Assembly: GCA_964390055.1 (NCBI GenBank)
Contig: CAYMGQ010000011.1
Span: 14,165-78,164 of the forward strand
Reading direction: 5' to 3'
DNA: 64,000 bases
Source of the DNA: CAYMGQ01 sp964390055
Lineage (GTDB): Bacteria > Bacillota > Clostridia > Peptostreptococcales > Natronincolaceae
Shown: in pieces, positions 1 to 9,205 of the stretch
Position numbering within the stretch: position 1 is the first letter of the stretch
Layout: each line of letters opens with the position of its first letter
Position numbers and translations under genes: made by a program
Notes under the pieces: generated by a model
The model's database searches: none
Seen by the model: the letters and a program-made list of their open reading frames with translations, nothing else
Told to the model about the DNA's origin: nothing

Positions 1-595
1 CACTTTCCCTAGCATAGAAGGCGGGAAACTCCCCTGTCCTATAGCCAATTATAGGCACCCCATGGGTTTCAAGGACTTCCAATGTCAATCCTAGGTCTAG
101 GATGGATTTAGCTCCAGCGCAAACTACCGCTACATTTGTCCTTGCCAACTCCATTAGGTCGGCAGATATATCAAAACTATCCTCCGCACCCCTGTGGGCC
201 CCCCCTATTCCCCCTGTGACAAATATTTTTATGCCAGCTAATTTTGCAATTATCATAGTAGATGCCACAGTAGTAGCCCCGTTATTTCCTCCACTTAAAA
301 TATAGGCTAGGTCCCTCCTGCTTACTTTAGCTACATCCTGGGCTTTTCCTAAAAACTCCACCTCTTCATCCTTTAAGCCTACCTTTATTTTTCCATCTAA
401 AATTGCAATTGTTGCAGGAAGAGCCCCAGTTTTTCGGATAATATCCTCTACTTTCCTGGCTGTTTTAACATTGTCTGGGTAGGGCATGCCGTGGGATATG
501 ATGGTAGACTCCAAGGCAACCAGGGGCATATTTTTTTCCCTGGCCCTGATAATTTCTGGTGAAAATTCCAAGTATCTTTCTATATTAAACATCAT
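1..595 (-). CDS. psuG: pseudouridine-5'-phosphate glycosidase PsuG, 3' part cut off by the window edge
   Basis: About the first 198 residues are present; the rest lies beyond base 1. PsuG reversibly splits pseudouridine 5'-phosphate into uracil and ribose 5-phosphate, the second step of pseudouridine salvage. The visible N-terminus carries the family segments PLVALESTIISHGMP (with the glutamate expected in catalysis), KVSRRDLAYIL, the glycine-rich SGGNNGATTVAST and VTGGIGGAHRGAEDSFDIS. The start is one of two tandem ATGs (595 or 592) overlapping the end of psuK by about 10 bases, so the two genes are translationally coupled. Identity is near certain from both sequence and neighbour. Confidence 0.93.
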   Translation of the reverse strand, partial: MMFNIERYLEFSPEIIRAREKNMPLVALESTIISHGMPYPDNVKTARKVEDIIRKTGALPATIAILDGKIKVGLKDEEVEFLGKAQDVAKVSRRDLAYILSGGNNGATTVASTMIIAKLAGIKIFVTGGIGGAHRGAEDSFDISADLMELARTNVAVVCAGAKSILDLGLTLEVLETHGVPIIGYRTGEFPAFYARES

Positions 596-1568
596 CTTCC
601 TCCAATCCAAGGGATTCAAACCTAGATGCCAACCTTAGGAGCTTTTCTTCATCTAGGTCCTTATTTACTGTTTGGTAACTACTAACAGTCAGAGCACCTC
701 CAGCCAAGGCTAGGATGGTTTTTTCCCTTAAGCTATTGTTTTTTATACTTCCATAAACCAGGGCTGCAAGAAAGGCATCCCCTGCCCCAGTAGTGTTCTT
801 GACCTCCCTGTTGAATCCTTTTATTTTGCCATAAGTTTCTCTATCACAATAAAAGGCCCCTTCTTCTCCTAGGGATACAACCACCTCCCTAACTCCCTTT
901 TCTATTAATTTCTGGCTAGCTTGTAGGAGGTCTTTATCATTTTCTATTTTTTTATTGCTTAGGAATTCCAATTCTAAAATATTAGGTTTAAGCAAGTAAA
1001 ATTCGCCAATACAATCCTTTATTTTTTCTGCCTTGGCAATTGAAACTGTGTCCAAAAACAGGGGTATCCCCTTCTTAGTTGCCAAGGATATTATGTAGTC
1101 AATGGACTCCCGACCTATATTTGTATCTACTACTATTATTCTTGCCCCTTGTAGGAGTTTTTTTCTTGTCTTTAAAAACTCTACTGTAATTTCATTAAAT
1201 ACATCCATGTGTGAGACCCCCGTAACCATTTCTCCCCCTTCATTTAATATAGCTATATAGAGGCCTGTCCTCCCTGTCTGAGACATTAGGCTATAGTCTA
1301 GATCCAAACCCATCTTTCTAGTATTGTCCAAGATATATTGGCCTAAAAAATCCCTTCCTATGGCAGAAATCAAATAGGTCTTGACCCCCAAATTATGTAG
1401 GTTTTGACTAATATTGCTGGCAACCCCTCCTAGGTTCATTTTTATTTGGCCGGGATTAGAAGTAGCCGGAAGTAAGGTTTGGTCAGCCCTACCGACTATG
1501 TCTATATTTGTTCCCCCGATAACACAGACATATCCACCTGCCTTAGATTTATTTTCATTAATTACCAT
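585..1568 (-). CDS. psuK: pseudouridine kinase (PfkB/ribokinase family)
   Basis: A 327-residue PfkB-family sugar kinase. It opens with the nucleoside-binding segment CVIGGTNIDIVG, followed by the NLGGVASNISQNLHNLG segment, and ends with the family signature NTTGAGDAFLAALVYG (about residues 252-267), where the aspartate is the catalytic base. Taken alone it could be any nucleoside or sugar kinase; direct overlap with psuG makes pseudouridine kinase the clear reading: pseudouridine is phosphorylated at the 5' position, then cleaved by PsuG. Length is usual for the family. No dedicated pseudouridine transporter is visible here; one may lie beyond the left edge. Confidence 0.9.
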   Translation of the reverse strand: MVINENKSKAGGYVCVIGGTNIDIVGRADQTLLPATSNPGQIKMNLGGVASNISQNLHNLGVKTYLISAIGRDFLGQYILDNTRKMGLDLDYSLMSQTGRTGLYIAILNEGGEMVTGVSHMDVFNEITVEFLKTRKKLLQGARIIVVDTNIGRESIDYIISLATKKGIPLFLDTVSIAKAEKIKDCIGEFYLLKPNILELEFLSNKKIENDKDLLQASQKLIEKGVREVVVSLGEEGAFYCDRETYGKIKGFNREVKNTTGAGDAFLAALVYGSIKNNSLREKTILALAGGALTVSSYQTVNKDLDEEKLLRLASRFESLGLEEDDV

Positions 1569-1704
1569 GGCCTGCCTTCTCCTTTAACTCATAATATATT
1601 TAGCTTATAGTATTTTTTACAAGTCTACAACTTTATATTATTAAATTTTGTGATAGAATAATACTTAGTTGTTTTTAAATTTGCTAGGAGGGAGGGATAG
1701 GGAA

Positions 1705-2370
1705 TTGGACGGCGAGCTATTAAAAAAATATAAACTCCTGGCTGAATTTTTGGGGGAGACCCTAGGGTCTGAATATGAGGTAGTTTTACATAATATAGAG
1801 GGCGAAAATCACACTATAGAATATATAGTCAATGGCCATATAAGTGGTAGGAGTATGGGAGAGCCCTTTACCGATGCAGTTTTTAAATTTATATCTGATA
1901 AAACTGTTCTAGAAAATGACTATATTATCAACAAGACAGGAGTTCCTAAAAACAATAAATTTATTAGGTCCTCCACCCTCTTTATTAAAGATGATGATGG
2001 GAATTTAACCGGTATGCTCTGTATTAATTTCAATGCTAGTAAGCATATTAATTTAGCCAAAAAACTCTTGCAATTAACCCATATGGATAATGCCTCTGTA
2101 GGAAAAGAAAATCTGGATGAAAACAATGCAATTGAAGGTATTCCTACCTCTATCTCAGAAGTCACCAATGATGTTTTAAATCAAACCCTAGATTATTCTG
2201 ATATTCCGGTAGAACGGCTGACCCAAAAAGAAAAAATAGAAATTGTCAGGGAATTAGATCATAAGGGTGTCTTTATGTTAAAGGGTGCTGTAAGTGAGGT
2301 AGCTGAAAAATTAGAGGTTTCAGAAGCTACTTTATATAGGTATATTCGAATTGTATCAAAGGACAAATAA
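1705..2370 (+). CDS. YheO/DauR-type transcriptional regulator (PAS_6 + C-terminal HTH)
   Basis: Predicted cytoplasmic DNA-binding regulator. The first 110 or so residues form a YheO-like PAS domain (GSEYEVVLHNIEG, then a conserved SSTLFIKDDDGNLTGMLCINFN block). The last 60 residues form a Fis-like helix-turn-helix (GAVSEVAEKLEVSEATLYRYIR). The open frame extends back to a TTG at 1669, but a strong AGGAGGGAGGG at 1686-1696 sits 8 nt before an in-frame TTG at 1705, so that start is preferred (221 residues). It is divergent from psuK and convergent with tnaA, so either could be a target; the sequence does not decide. DauR relatives regulate D-amino-acid catabolism, but no such gene is adjacent. 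Confidence 0.85.
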   Translation: MDGELLKKYKLLAEFLGETLGSEYEVVLHNIEGENHTIEYIVNGHISGRSMGEPFTDAVFKFISDKTVLENDYIINKTGVPKNNKFIRSSTLFIKDDDGNLTGMLCINFNASKHINLAKKLLQLTHMDNASVGKENLDENNAIEGIPTSISEVTNDVLNQTLDYSDIPVERLTQKEKIEIVRELDHKGVFMLKGAVSEVAEKLEVSEATLYRYIRIVSKDK

Positions 2371-2407
2371 AAAAGGGTAATCCCAGCTGGGACTACCCCT
2401 ATTTTTT
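2371..2407. terminator. bidirectional intrinsic terminator between the regulator and tnaA
   Basis: A hairpin pairs GGGTA at 2375-2379 with TACCC at 2394-2398 and TCCCAG with CTGGGA inside it. It has A4 on the left and T7 on the right, so it can serve both converging genes. Confidence 0.85.
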
Positions 2408-2418
2408 TGTCTATATAT

Positions 2419-3804
2419 TTATTTCTCTATAGGAACTAATTTGGAGGTAAAGTGTCTCAGGATTTTGGGTTGCCAGGTAATTTTATATCCTGGTATGGTA
2501 TCGGCTCTATCCTTAATTGCTATCAGGGCATCTACAATGATATCCAAATGAGACTGAGTATATACCCTCCTAGGTACTGCCAAGCGAGTAAACTCAAAGT
2601 CCGCCTCTATTTGCTCTCCTGTATCTGGATCATTTCCAATCATATAAGAGCCTATATCACAGGACCTAATCCCGGCTTCCTTATATAATTCCACTGCTAG
2701 CGCATGGCCTGGAAATTCGTAGTAGGGCAAATGGGGCAATAGTTTCTTAGCATCAATAAATACTGCATGGCCCCCTACCGGTGATTGATAGGCTATACCG
2801 GCTTGGTCCAATCTATTAGCCATATATTCCATTTGTCCAATTCGATATTGCAGATAGTTATAGTCTATCCCTTCCTGTAGGCCTATGGCCAGGGCTTCTA
2901 AGTCTCTACCGGCAAGACCACCGTAGGAGATAAAGCCTTCAAAGGGTATAGTCCTTGCCTTTACATCCTCATATAGGTCAGCATCATCCTTGATGGCAAT
3001 GAGCCCTCCCATATTAACAATGGCATCCTTCTTGGAACTCATGGTCAAGAGGTCGGCATAGCTAAACATTTCCCTTACTATTTCTTTAATATCTTTATCC
3101 CTGTACCCTTCTTCCCTTTCCTTGATGAAATAGGCATTCTCTGCATATCTGGCTGCATCTATTAAAACCTTAATATTATATTCCTTGGCCACCTCTCCTA
3201 CTTCCCTAAGGTTTTTCATAGAGACCGGCTGGCCACCAGCACTATTATTAGTGATGGTCATTATAATTACACCAATATTTTCTGGTCCATATTCTTCAAT
3301 TAATTCTCTCATCCTGCCTACATCCATATTACCCTTGAAAGGACTGTAGGTTACGGTATCTAGGGCTTCTTCTACAACACAATCAATGGCCCTAGCTCCA
3401 GCGATTTCTACATGGGCTCTAGTTGTGTCAAAATGCATATTGGAAATGGCATACTTGCCAGGCCCTAACAAAATAGGCAGTGCAACTTTTTCTGCTGCCC
3501 TCCCCTGGTGTACGGGCTGTATGTATTCATATCCAAAAATGTCCTTGGCTGAATCCTGCAGGTTCTTATAACTGCTAGATCCTGAATAGGATTCATCTCC
3601 CCTCATCATTCCCGCCCACTGGGCAGAACTCATGGCTCCAGTTCCACTATCCGTTAGCAAATCAATGTAGACATCCTCCGCATTAAGGGAAAATAGATTG
3701 TAATTTGCCTCCTGGATTCTTTGGGCCCTTTCCTCTGGGGTCAATACCTTGATAGGCTCAACCATCTTAATCTTAAAAGGTTCAGCATAGTATTTCCTAC
3801 TCAT
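2419..3804 (-). CDS. tnaA: tryptophanase (tryptophan indole-lyase)
   Basis: A 461-residue PLP enzyme of the tryptophanase/tyrosine phenol-lyase family, cleaving L-tryptophan to indole, pyruvate and ammonia. Family segments are VYIDLLTDSGTGAMS near residue 45, the PLP-site stretch MSSKKDAIVNMGG (Schiff-base lysine) near 255 and the C-terminal RLAVPRRVYTQSH. Tryptophanase rather than tyrosine phenol-lyase is favoured by TITNNSAGGQPVS (tyrosine lyases have a VNLAGG type) and by isoleucine in GIRSCDIGSYMIG, where tyrosine phenol-lyases carry a phenol-binding arginine; this alignment is from memory. It is monocistronic with its own promoter and terminator. Indole production is a fair inference. 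Confidence 0.87.
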   Translation of the reverse strand: MSRKYYAEPFKIKMVEPIKVLTPEERAQRIQEANYNLFSLNAEDVYIDLLTDSGTGAMSSAQWAGMMRGDESYSGSSSYKNLQDSAKDIFGYEYIQPVHQGRAAEKVALPILLGPGKYAISNMHFDTTRAHVEIAGARAIDCVVEEALDTVTYSPFKGNMDVGRMRELIEEYGPENIGVIIMTITNNSAGGQPVSMKNLREVGEVAKEYNIKVLIDAARYAENAYFIKEREEGYRDKDIKEIVREMFSYADLLTMSSKKDAIVNMGGLIAIKDDADLYEDVKARTIPFEGFISYGGLAGRDLEALAIGLQEGIDYNYLQYRIGQMEYMANRLDQAGIAYQSPVGGHAVFIDAKKLLPHLPYYEFPGHALAVELYKEAGIRSCDIGSYMIGNDPDTGEQIEADFEFTRLAVPRRVYTQSHLDIIVDALIAIKDRADTIPGYKITWQPKILRHFTSKLVPIEK

Positions 3805-3861
3805 ATTAATCCCCCTTCAAATTATTTTTTTACCCATAAAAAATATTGCTTTGATAATTAA

Positions 3862-3890
3862 ATTTTATCATGATTAAAATATTCTGTCAA
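3862..3890 (-). promoter_or_regulatory. sigma-A promoter of tnaA
   Basis: On the minus strand TTGACA (3885-3890), a 17-nt spacer, then TAAAAT (3862-3867). The untranslated leader would be only about 50 nt, too short for a TnaC-like leader peptide of the enterobacterial kind, so control must differ. Confidence 0.75.
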
Positions 3891-3924
3891 TTCTCATTCT
3901 TATAAAAATCAGAGTTTTACAAAA

Positions 3925-3958
3925 TCAAGGCCACCCTGTCATAAGCAGGCTGGCCCTA
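3925..3958 (-). terminator. terminator of the TasA-like/SLH operon
   Basis: GGCCACCCTG (3929-3938) pairs with CAGGCTGGCC (3946-3955) with one mismatch. On the minus strand it is followed by TTGATTTTG, a moderate T-tract. It lies about 65 bases past the stop of the last operon gene and upstream of the tnaA promoter. Confidence 0.6.
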
Positions 3959-4019
3959 AAATCCTCTACTATTAGTCTTTACCTTAGTTTACTAGCCTGT
4001 GTCAAAACTTTTCCCTTCT

Positions 4020-5228
4020 TTATATATGTTCATCATGTAGGCCCAGCAGTTTACAGATTATTGTGAAGGCCTCAGCCCGGGTAATTTCCCTTCGGGGTCT
4101 GAAACTACCGTCGGGATAACCCCTTAAAATCTCACGGCCCACCCCTGCCTTGACATACTTCAGGGCCCAACTACCTATATCTTCCCTATCTATAAAGTCC
4201 AACCCTATATCCGGACACAAGTCCTTAGTAAATCCCTTTATTAGAACTGTTACCATTTCCTGCCGGCTAATGTTTTTTTCTGCCTTAAAAGTTTTCATTG
4301 GATAGCCTACAAATATACCCCTATCTGATACGGCGCTAATGTAGCCCTTGGCCCATTCTGGTATGGGGTCCACATAGTCTGTAGATAAAGCAGGGGGTAT
4401 TTGAAGTCTTAAAGCCTTAGCAATCAAGGCTGCTGACTCCGCCCTTGTAATTGGTTGGTCCGGCCTAATAGTCCCATCGGGATAACCCCGGATAATTCCA
4501 TGCCTTAGCAATGTAATAATGCAATCATGGGCCCAATGGGCTTCTCCTAGGATAATCAAATCCCTGGGTAGGTCTGCCAGTTCTTCATGGTCATGGGGAT
4601 CCTCCGGTCCTACTATAATAGGCTTATCATCCCCATCTTGTACTATATTTTCCTCAAGTCCCAGACCTATAGCTATATTGGCCGTTAAATCCTGCAATTC
4701 GTTGCCAGCCTCTACATCCATTCGCAGCCTATATTTTAGGTCTATAAAGTCATTTTTCTCAAGGAAAAAATTCTCCCCTCCCTCAGCCAGATGAAGACCC
4801 ACATCCAATAATTCCCCCAGGGGCATATCCTTGATTATTTCTTTGTCAAGTATGGCTAATTTACCCCTACTTATAGATAGCCTCATATTTTGGAGGAAGG
4901 AATTTCTTACCATTTCATGGTCATAATCCTCTCTTAGCCTGAGTAATTCTACATCTAACTTGAGCTTACTAGCCTTAATCTCCTTATATTGGTTGTCTAT
5001 CCTAATAATCCCCTTCTTGTCCATGCCGGGATACCATAGTTGATTGCCAAAGAGGTCACCCTCCTGATGTAATTCTCCCTTATTATTAATTGTGACAAGC
5101 ACATCGGGGCTAGCCTGCTTTGTAGTTGAATAGGTAAGCCCCATAATATTTGCCGCAAAAATACCTACTAATAGTATAAGCAGAAGAAATTTGCCTAATG
5201 TCTTAAAGGACATAGTTTTATTTTTCAT
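4020..5228 (-). CDS. TasA/camelysin-like secreted protein with three C-terminal SLH domains
   Basis: 402 residues. A signal or anchor helix (about residues 9-28, KFLLLILLVGIFAANIMGL) is followed by a beta-rich domain with the LWYPGMDKKG segment typical of TasA-like fibre proteins, where W/F-P-G precedes the first core strands. From about residue 225 there are three S-layer homology repeats, recognisable by GIIRGYPDGTIRPDQPITRAE, the degenerate GIFVGYPMKTFKAEKNISRQE and ILRGYPDGSFRPRREITRAEA. SLH triplets bind pyruvylated secondary wall polymer, so this is probably the wall-anchored member of the operon. It is the last gene, 50 bases after the DUF5305 gene. Anchoring of TasA-like fibres is inferred. 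Confidence 0.75.
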   Translation of the reverse strand: MKNKTMSFKTLGKFLLLILLVGIFAANIMGLTYSTTKQASPDVLVTINNKGELHQEGDLFGNQLWYPGMDKKGIIRIDNQYKEIKASKLKLDVELLRLREDYDHEMVRNSFLQNMRLSISRGKLAILDKEIIKDMPLGELLDVGLHLAEGGENFFLEKNDFIDLKYRLRMDVEAGNELQDLTANIAIGLGLEENIVQDGDDKPIIVGPEDPHDHEELADLPRDLIILGEAHWAHDCIITLLRHGIIRGYPDGTIRPDQPITRAESAALIAKALRLQIPPALSTDYVDPIPEWAKGYISAVSDRGIFVGYPMKTFKAEKNISRQEMVTVLIKGFTKDLCPDIGLDFIDREDIGSWALKYVKAGVGREILRGYPDGSFRPRREITRAEAFTIICKLLGLHDEHI

Positions 5229-5277
5229 AATTTCACCCCATTTATTACAGGCTTATATTCCTATCCTCTTTCATAAG

Positions 5278-6345
5278 CTATCCCTCAGCTTCAAGAATTT
5301 TTGCCTGGCCGCCTAACTGGTATAAAAAGATTTTCTTGCCATCTAATAGATAAAACTTAGATATATCTAAAGAATTGCTCCTGTATTTATATAGGATAGG
5401 CTTTTCCAACTCATCAGAGATACGGACCAAATCCTCTATAGATTTCACCTGGCTATAATCACCCTGGCCTATAGTAATTTCCTCATCTAATGCAACTAGG
5501 CGGTCCCCGTATTTTTTAAATATCTGCTTAATTCTTTTTTCTAAGGGGCTCTTTTTTTCTGTCCCTTGGACAAAAAATCCTAGATAAATAAGGACAATTA
5601 ATGATAGGCCTACTATTACAGCAAAAAAGACCAGCTTTTTCCCATCCGGGTCCAGGGCCACCTCCTGCCTCAACTGGATCTTCCCATCCTTTTCCTCTAT
5701 TAGGTCCCCCCCTATCTCGAAATAACTTGTGTTTAGGGGTACTTGCATAGTAGAGGTTAATTCCTCAGTAACTAGGCCCTGGTCTGTTTCTGCCTCCATA
5801 TTTACCTTCATATAGGCTGTTAACTTCACATTAGAGGTGATCTTAGATTCTTCTATAACTAATCTGGCAAAATCATTAAATTGATGGATATCTAATGGGA
5901 AGCTTTCCCTTATACTAAAGCTGTCCCCAATGGCCTGGAAGGTTTTTTTAGGCAGGAGTGTCTCCTGCCTCTTCCAAAGAGTCTTATAGTTTTCATCCTG
6001 TCCTGTATAAGCCTCAATTTCTGTCATAATTACATAATCTCCCCTTATGTTAGCAGTCCCTTTTCCATTAAAGTCATAGTTAAAGTTAGCCTTAATCTTA
6101 TCCACAAATTCTGTAATATAGGTTTGCCCTTCCTCTAAATACTCCTCCTCATATAGTAGATTTGATCTTAGGGGGACAATGTAATTAATTTCTGTTTTAT
6201 TATGGCAGCTATAAAGGGTTTTTTCCTCCTGGATATATGACGGAAACTTATATTGCCCATATATCATTATGGCCCCACTGAGCAAGGCCCCCAGGCTGAG
6301 GACTAGCAAAAGAAGCCTTATCCTTTTATCAATACTAATTTTCAT
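5278..6345 (-). CDS. DUF5305 family membrane protein
   Basis: 355 residues with one N-terminal transmembrane helix (about 10-28), an extracytoplasmic beta-rich domain of roughly 210 residues, a second helix (about 243-262, LVFFAVIVGLSLIVLIYLGF) and a short cytoplasmic tail containing DRLVALDEEIT and SIEDLVRISDELEKPILY, the recognisable DUF5305 core. This family commonly sits beside SipW-type signal peptidases and TasA-like proteins in Clostridia and archaea. Its role is unknown; assembly or processing partner of the fibre proteins is a reasonable guess from position and topology. Confidence 0.75.
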   Translation of the reverse strand: MKISIDKRIRLLLLVLSLGALLSGAIMIYGQYKFPSYIQEEKTLYSCHNKTEINYIVPLRSNLLYEEEYLEEGQTYITEFVDKIKANFNYDFNGKGTANIRGDYVIMTEIEAYTGQDENYKTLWKRQETLLPKKTFQAIGDSFSIRESFPLDIHQFNDFARLVIEESKITSNVKLTAYMKVNMEAETDQGLVTEELTSTMQVPLNTSYFEIGGDLIEEKDGKIQLRQEVALDPDGKKLVFFAVIVGLSLIVLIYLGFFVQGTEKKSPLEKRIKQIFKKYGDRLVALDEEITIGQGDYSQVKSIEDLVRISDELEKPILYKYRSNSLDISKFYLLDGKKIFLYQLGGQAKILEAEG

Positions 6346-6421
6346 ATAGGCATCCCCCTAAGATTTACTTTATCCTTAAAACTCTCCTTTTTCTGCAGGT
6401 TACTTCTAGTAACTCTTCTCC

Positions 6422-7138
6422 TTAATGACCTTGTTCAAAATTAATGACTAAGTCAAAAGCTAGGTTTTCTCCCTGGGGCATACTTTCATTGCTAGTATTT
6501 TTGCCGTCTAGGATAATATCGTAGCCGGATCCCCCGCCATTTATTTCAAAGAAGGCATAAGGCTCTAATGCATGGCTAGCCAGCCTGCTTTCTAGAATAG
6601 CTACAAAGTCATCAAAGTTATTGGCATGTAGAGGTAGGCCTTCAAAGACTATATCTGTATAGTCGAAATTTTCATAAATCATTTCCCAATTTGTCCAATC
6701 AAAACCAACAGGTAGGCTTACAAATTTAGGGGTATATAGCCTGAGGCTGTGGATAATATATTCAAATTCATCCAAAAGATCCCTAGCTACTATATTCTCC
6801 GCCCTTATCTCCTTTACAGTTGCTGGTACTGTTCCAGTATTAGCAAGCCTAAACCTAATAAATCCCCCTGAACCAGGATATACATTTTCAAATTTAGCCC
6901 TTAGCCTGTTGCTTTCCATCTCTAGTTCAACATTAATATAGTCATCTATACATGGACATACTATATTGTCATAATCTCCATGGTCCTCTAGGCATAGTAG
7001 GTCTACAAACTCAACCTTTAACCCTCCTGTTTCCACGGTTCCCCTAATATTTAGCTCTTGGGTCCAATAGGCATAACCTGCCCCCATGGCCATCAGGGCC
7101 ACTAGTAATATTACTGCCACGAATCTTGTTTTTTTCAT
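6422..7138 (-). CDS. SipW-dependent TasA/camelysin-like secreted protein (copy 3)
   Basis: 238 residues starting with a signal peptide nearly identical to the next gene upstream: MKKTRFVAVILLVALMAMGA followed by GYAYWTQELNIRG. The G-Y-A-Y-W-(T/N) motif just past the hydrophobic core is the hallmark of SipW-dependent substrates. The mature part holds GGLKVEFVD, a segment YPGSGGFIRFRLANTGTVPA typical of TasA-like beta sandwiches, and a distinctive cysteine cluster (CLEDHGDYDNIVCPC) not shared with the paralogues. Those three cysteines could bind metal or form a disulfide; this is inference. Predicted secreted fibre or matrix subunit. Confidence 0.8.
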   Translation of the reverse strand: MKKTRFVAVILLVALMAMGAGYAYWTQELNIRGTVETGGLKVEFVDLLCLEDHGDYDNIVCPCIDDYINVELEMESNRLRAKFENVYPGSGGFIRFRLANTGTVPATVKEIRAENIVARDLLDEFEYIIHSLRLYTPKFVSLPVGFDWTNWEMIYENFDYTDIVFEGLPLHANNFDDFVAILESRLASHALEPYAFFEINGGGSGYDIILDGKNTSNESMPQGENLAFDLVINFEQGH

Positions 7139-7224
7139 AATTACACCCCTCTATATTTCATCTTTCTTACAAATATTTTTTGCACCCCATTAAATGGCTC
7201 AAGAACTTCCTTTACTAGTGATTC

Positions 7225-7803
7225 CTATAGATCATTGTATTGGTGTACCATGGCATTAATGGTGAAGGCTATAGCCTCTTCATTTTGTCTTAGACTATCA
7301 TTGTCTGCATCAGGATCAATTTGCAATACAAGAAGCACTTCAGCTCTTTCCTCTGGTTCAATAGCTATATTTAGATTTTCAAAAACTCCTGCTAAGGGTT
7401 TATTTTCATCCTTAAGCTCGCCATTTACAAAAATACTTTTACACAAGACTAAGTCTGCATTTATGGCATCATCATCCATTGCAAATCCCTTTACATTGGC
7501 CTTCATTGTTCCCTCATTGAGTAAATCAAAGGCAAGTTGAGCTTCTGCCCCTGGGTAGGCATCCTTTAAGATTAATTCTAATTCATAAGCATTGTCATCA
7601 CTGATTGCAAAACTACTTACATTCCCCTCTCTCCAGTCCATGTAGTCATCAACTTCAAGTTGTGGGTTATCAAAGCTAACCCTTAATACCCCTGTCGTAA
7701 TGGTATTTTCAATGGTCAAGTCCTGGGTCCAGTAGGCATAACCTGCCCCCAACATCATAAGGGCCACTAGCAAAATTAGAGCTAAAAATCTTGATTTCTT
7801 CAT
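7225..7803 (-). CDS. SipW-dependent TasA/camelysin-like secreted protein (copy 2)
   Basis: 192 residues. The signal region (MKKSRFLALILLVALMMLGA then GYAYWTQDLTIEN) has the SipW-type GYAYWTQ motif, followed by ITTGVLRVSFDN, YPGAEAQLAFDLLNEGTMKANVKGF and a short acidic C-terminus. Size and layout match TasA-like/camelysin-like proteins, which in Bacillus form amyloid-like or donor-strand fibres after SipW cleavage. It lies 197 bases downstream of the signal peptidase gene and 87 bases upstream of its paralogue, consistent with recent duplication. No metallopeptidase motif was seen, so a structural role is preferred. Confidence 0.8.
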   Translation of the reverse strand: MKKSRFLALILLVALMMLGAGYAYWTQDLTIENTITTGVLRVSFDNPQLEVDDYMDWREGNVSSFAISDDNAYELELILKDAYPGAEAQLAFDLLNEGTMKANVKGFAMDDDAINADLVLCKSIFVNGELKDENKPLAGVFENLNIAIEPEERAEVLLVLQIDPDADNDSLRQNEEAIAFTINAMVHQYNDL

Positions 7804-7999
7804 TGTCTATCTCTCCTTTTTCTTAGATTCCTATTGTATTTACCAGAATCTATTTTTTCCTGCATTATGATTATAGGCCTATCGACCTGTCTTTTCTCCC
7901 TACTAAGGTAGTATTTGCCTTAATTAGAAAGTATAGTTTCCTATACTACTTTAGCGCTATCCATCCAAGAATCCCCTGGCCCTTAAGCCGGTGGATTTA

Positions 8000-9187
8000 T
8001 TATTCCCTCCTCCTCATTAGTAGTGTTGGCCAACCGACCTTGGGAACCACCTTAAGGATTTTTCCCCTTAGTTCCTGGGGACTTATTAATTCACTATCTA
8101 CAGATTGATTGTTGTCCCCCTTGGTCCTGTAGAATCTCTCTCCATTTTTATCATAAATAATTTCATCAATTCTGTGAGAAATCAAGACCTTGTCTTTTTT
8201 GAATTGTATTACATCATTGGGCTGGAGATTGTCGATATCTTCCATTGTTCTAATTTTTTTTATAAGTATAAGGTCTCCTGGATAGATCATGGGCTCCATA
8301 CTACCTGTTGCTATTACAGAGGGATATATGGGAAAAACCCCCACAGCAAACCAAATAATGCCTATGGACAGCACACTAGTAACTATCCAACCTGCTAATC
8401 CCTCTTCATCCTCCCCATGTTTTTTGAGTTTGCCCGCTTCCTTTAGGTACATGGCCTGTATCCCCATCAGGGAAAATATAGGACAGAGGATTCCAATGAG
8501 GGCCTTACTAATCCATTGCAAATCCGGCAATATGGGTAAAAGCCAGTGGGATAGCTGGATACTAGCTAGGTAGATAATAGCCCCCGGGGCACCAGCGAGA
8601 AATGTCAAATATGTAGCCAATAGGTTGTGGGAGAATTCGGGTGCAAGATACTCCCCTATAAATTTAAGGATATCAAAGGCACCTCCCAAGCCTATAAACC
8701 TGCTTAGGGGGATTTTGCTAAGGGTCATTAGTAGGCTAACAGCAATAAATACAAGGTAGTTTTCATCCTCTGTTAAATTGACAATTATAATATTCCTCGC
8801 CAACTCCCCCGCCAGTAGGCTAGAACCCACCAGAAAAATATTCATTATAATACCTATGACTGTCTGCCTATAGGGACTTTTGCCAAAGCCATCAATTATC
8901 CCGGCCAAGTAGGAAAGGATTATATATATAATGGCAAAATTAAAAGCCCATAGGTTTATAAAGCTCCTATGCCTTAATTTTGCCCTTGGCTGGATGCTAG
9001 GAAATAACAATACCCCCAGCCCAAGACCCATCCATAAAATAGGTTTAAATATATTATTATAAATCACCCTATCCATCATAGTTTTGACTAGTGAATTATC
9101 TATTATATAGAGCAATATTATAAGTGAAACAAATAAATAGCTACGATATTTTAGCCTTTGCCTTGGAAGATATCCCTTTATATTCAT
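8000..9187 (-). CDS. sipW: SipW-type (ER-type, S26B) signal peptidase I with long polytopic N-terminal extension
   Basis: 395 residues. The last 130 form the peptidase: ATGSMEPMIYPGDLILI with the nucleophilic serine, then KVLISHRIDEI with a histidine where ordinary bacterial SipA-type enzymes use lysine, then FYRTKGDNNQSVD. Ser/His catalysis marks the ER-type group to which SipW belongs. Unlike the roughly 190-residue Bacillus SipW, about 265 residues precede the catalytic part and contain seven or eight predicted transmembrane segments. It lies among genes for proteins with SipW-type signals, so they are the obvious substrates. The function of the extension is unknown; it could present substrates or form part of an assembly site. 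Confidence 0.88.
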   Translation of the reverse strand: MNIKGYLPRQRLKYRSYLFVSLIILLYIIDNSLVKTMMDRVIYNNIFKPILWMGLGLGVLLFPSIQPRAKLRHRSFINLWAFNFAIIYIILSYLAGIIDGFGKSPYRQTVIGIIMNIFLVGSSLLAGELARNIIIVNLTEDENYLVFIAVSLLMTLSKIPLSRFIGLGGAFDILKFIGEYLAPEFSHNLLATYLTFLAGAPGAIIYLASIQLSHWLLPILPDLQWISKALIGILCPIFSLMGIQAMYLKEAGKLKKHGEDEEGLAGWIVTSVLSIGIIWFAVGVFPIYPSVIATGSMEPMIYPGDLILIKKIRTMEDIDNLQPNDVIQFKKDKVLISHRIDEIIYDKNGERFYRTKGDNNQSVDSELISPQELRGKILKVVPKVGWPTLLMRRRE

Positions 9188-9205
9188 CCTTCGTCCCCCA
9201 CAGCT

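Noticed and set aside
102..305. Plus-strand 67-codon frame at the left edge
   Set aside because: Antisense to the conserved PsuG coding sequence.
3805..3862. TnaC-like leader peptide before tnaA
   Set aside because: The predicted leader is only about 50 nt and has no small frame with a tryptophan codon and ribosome site.
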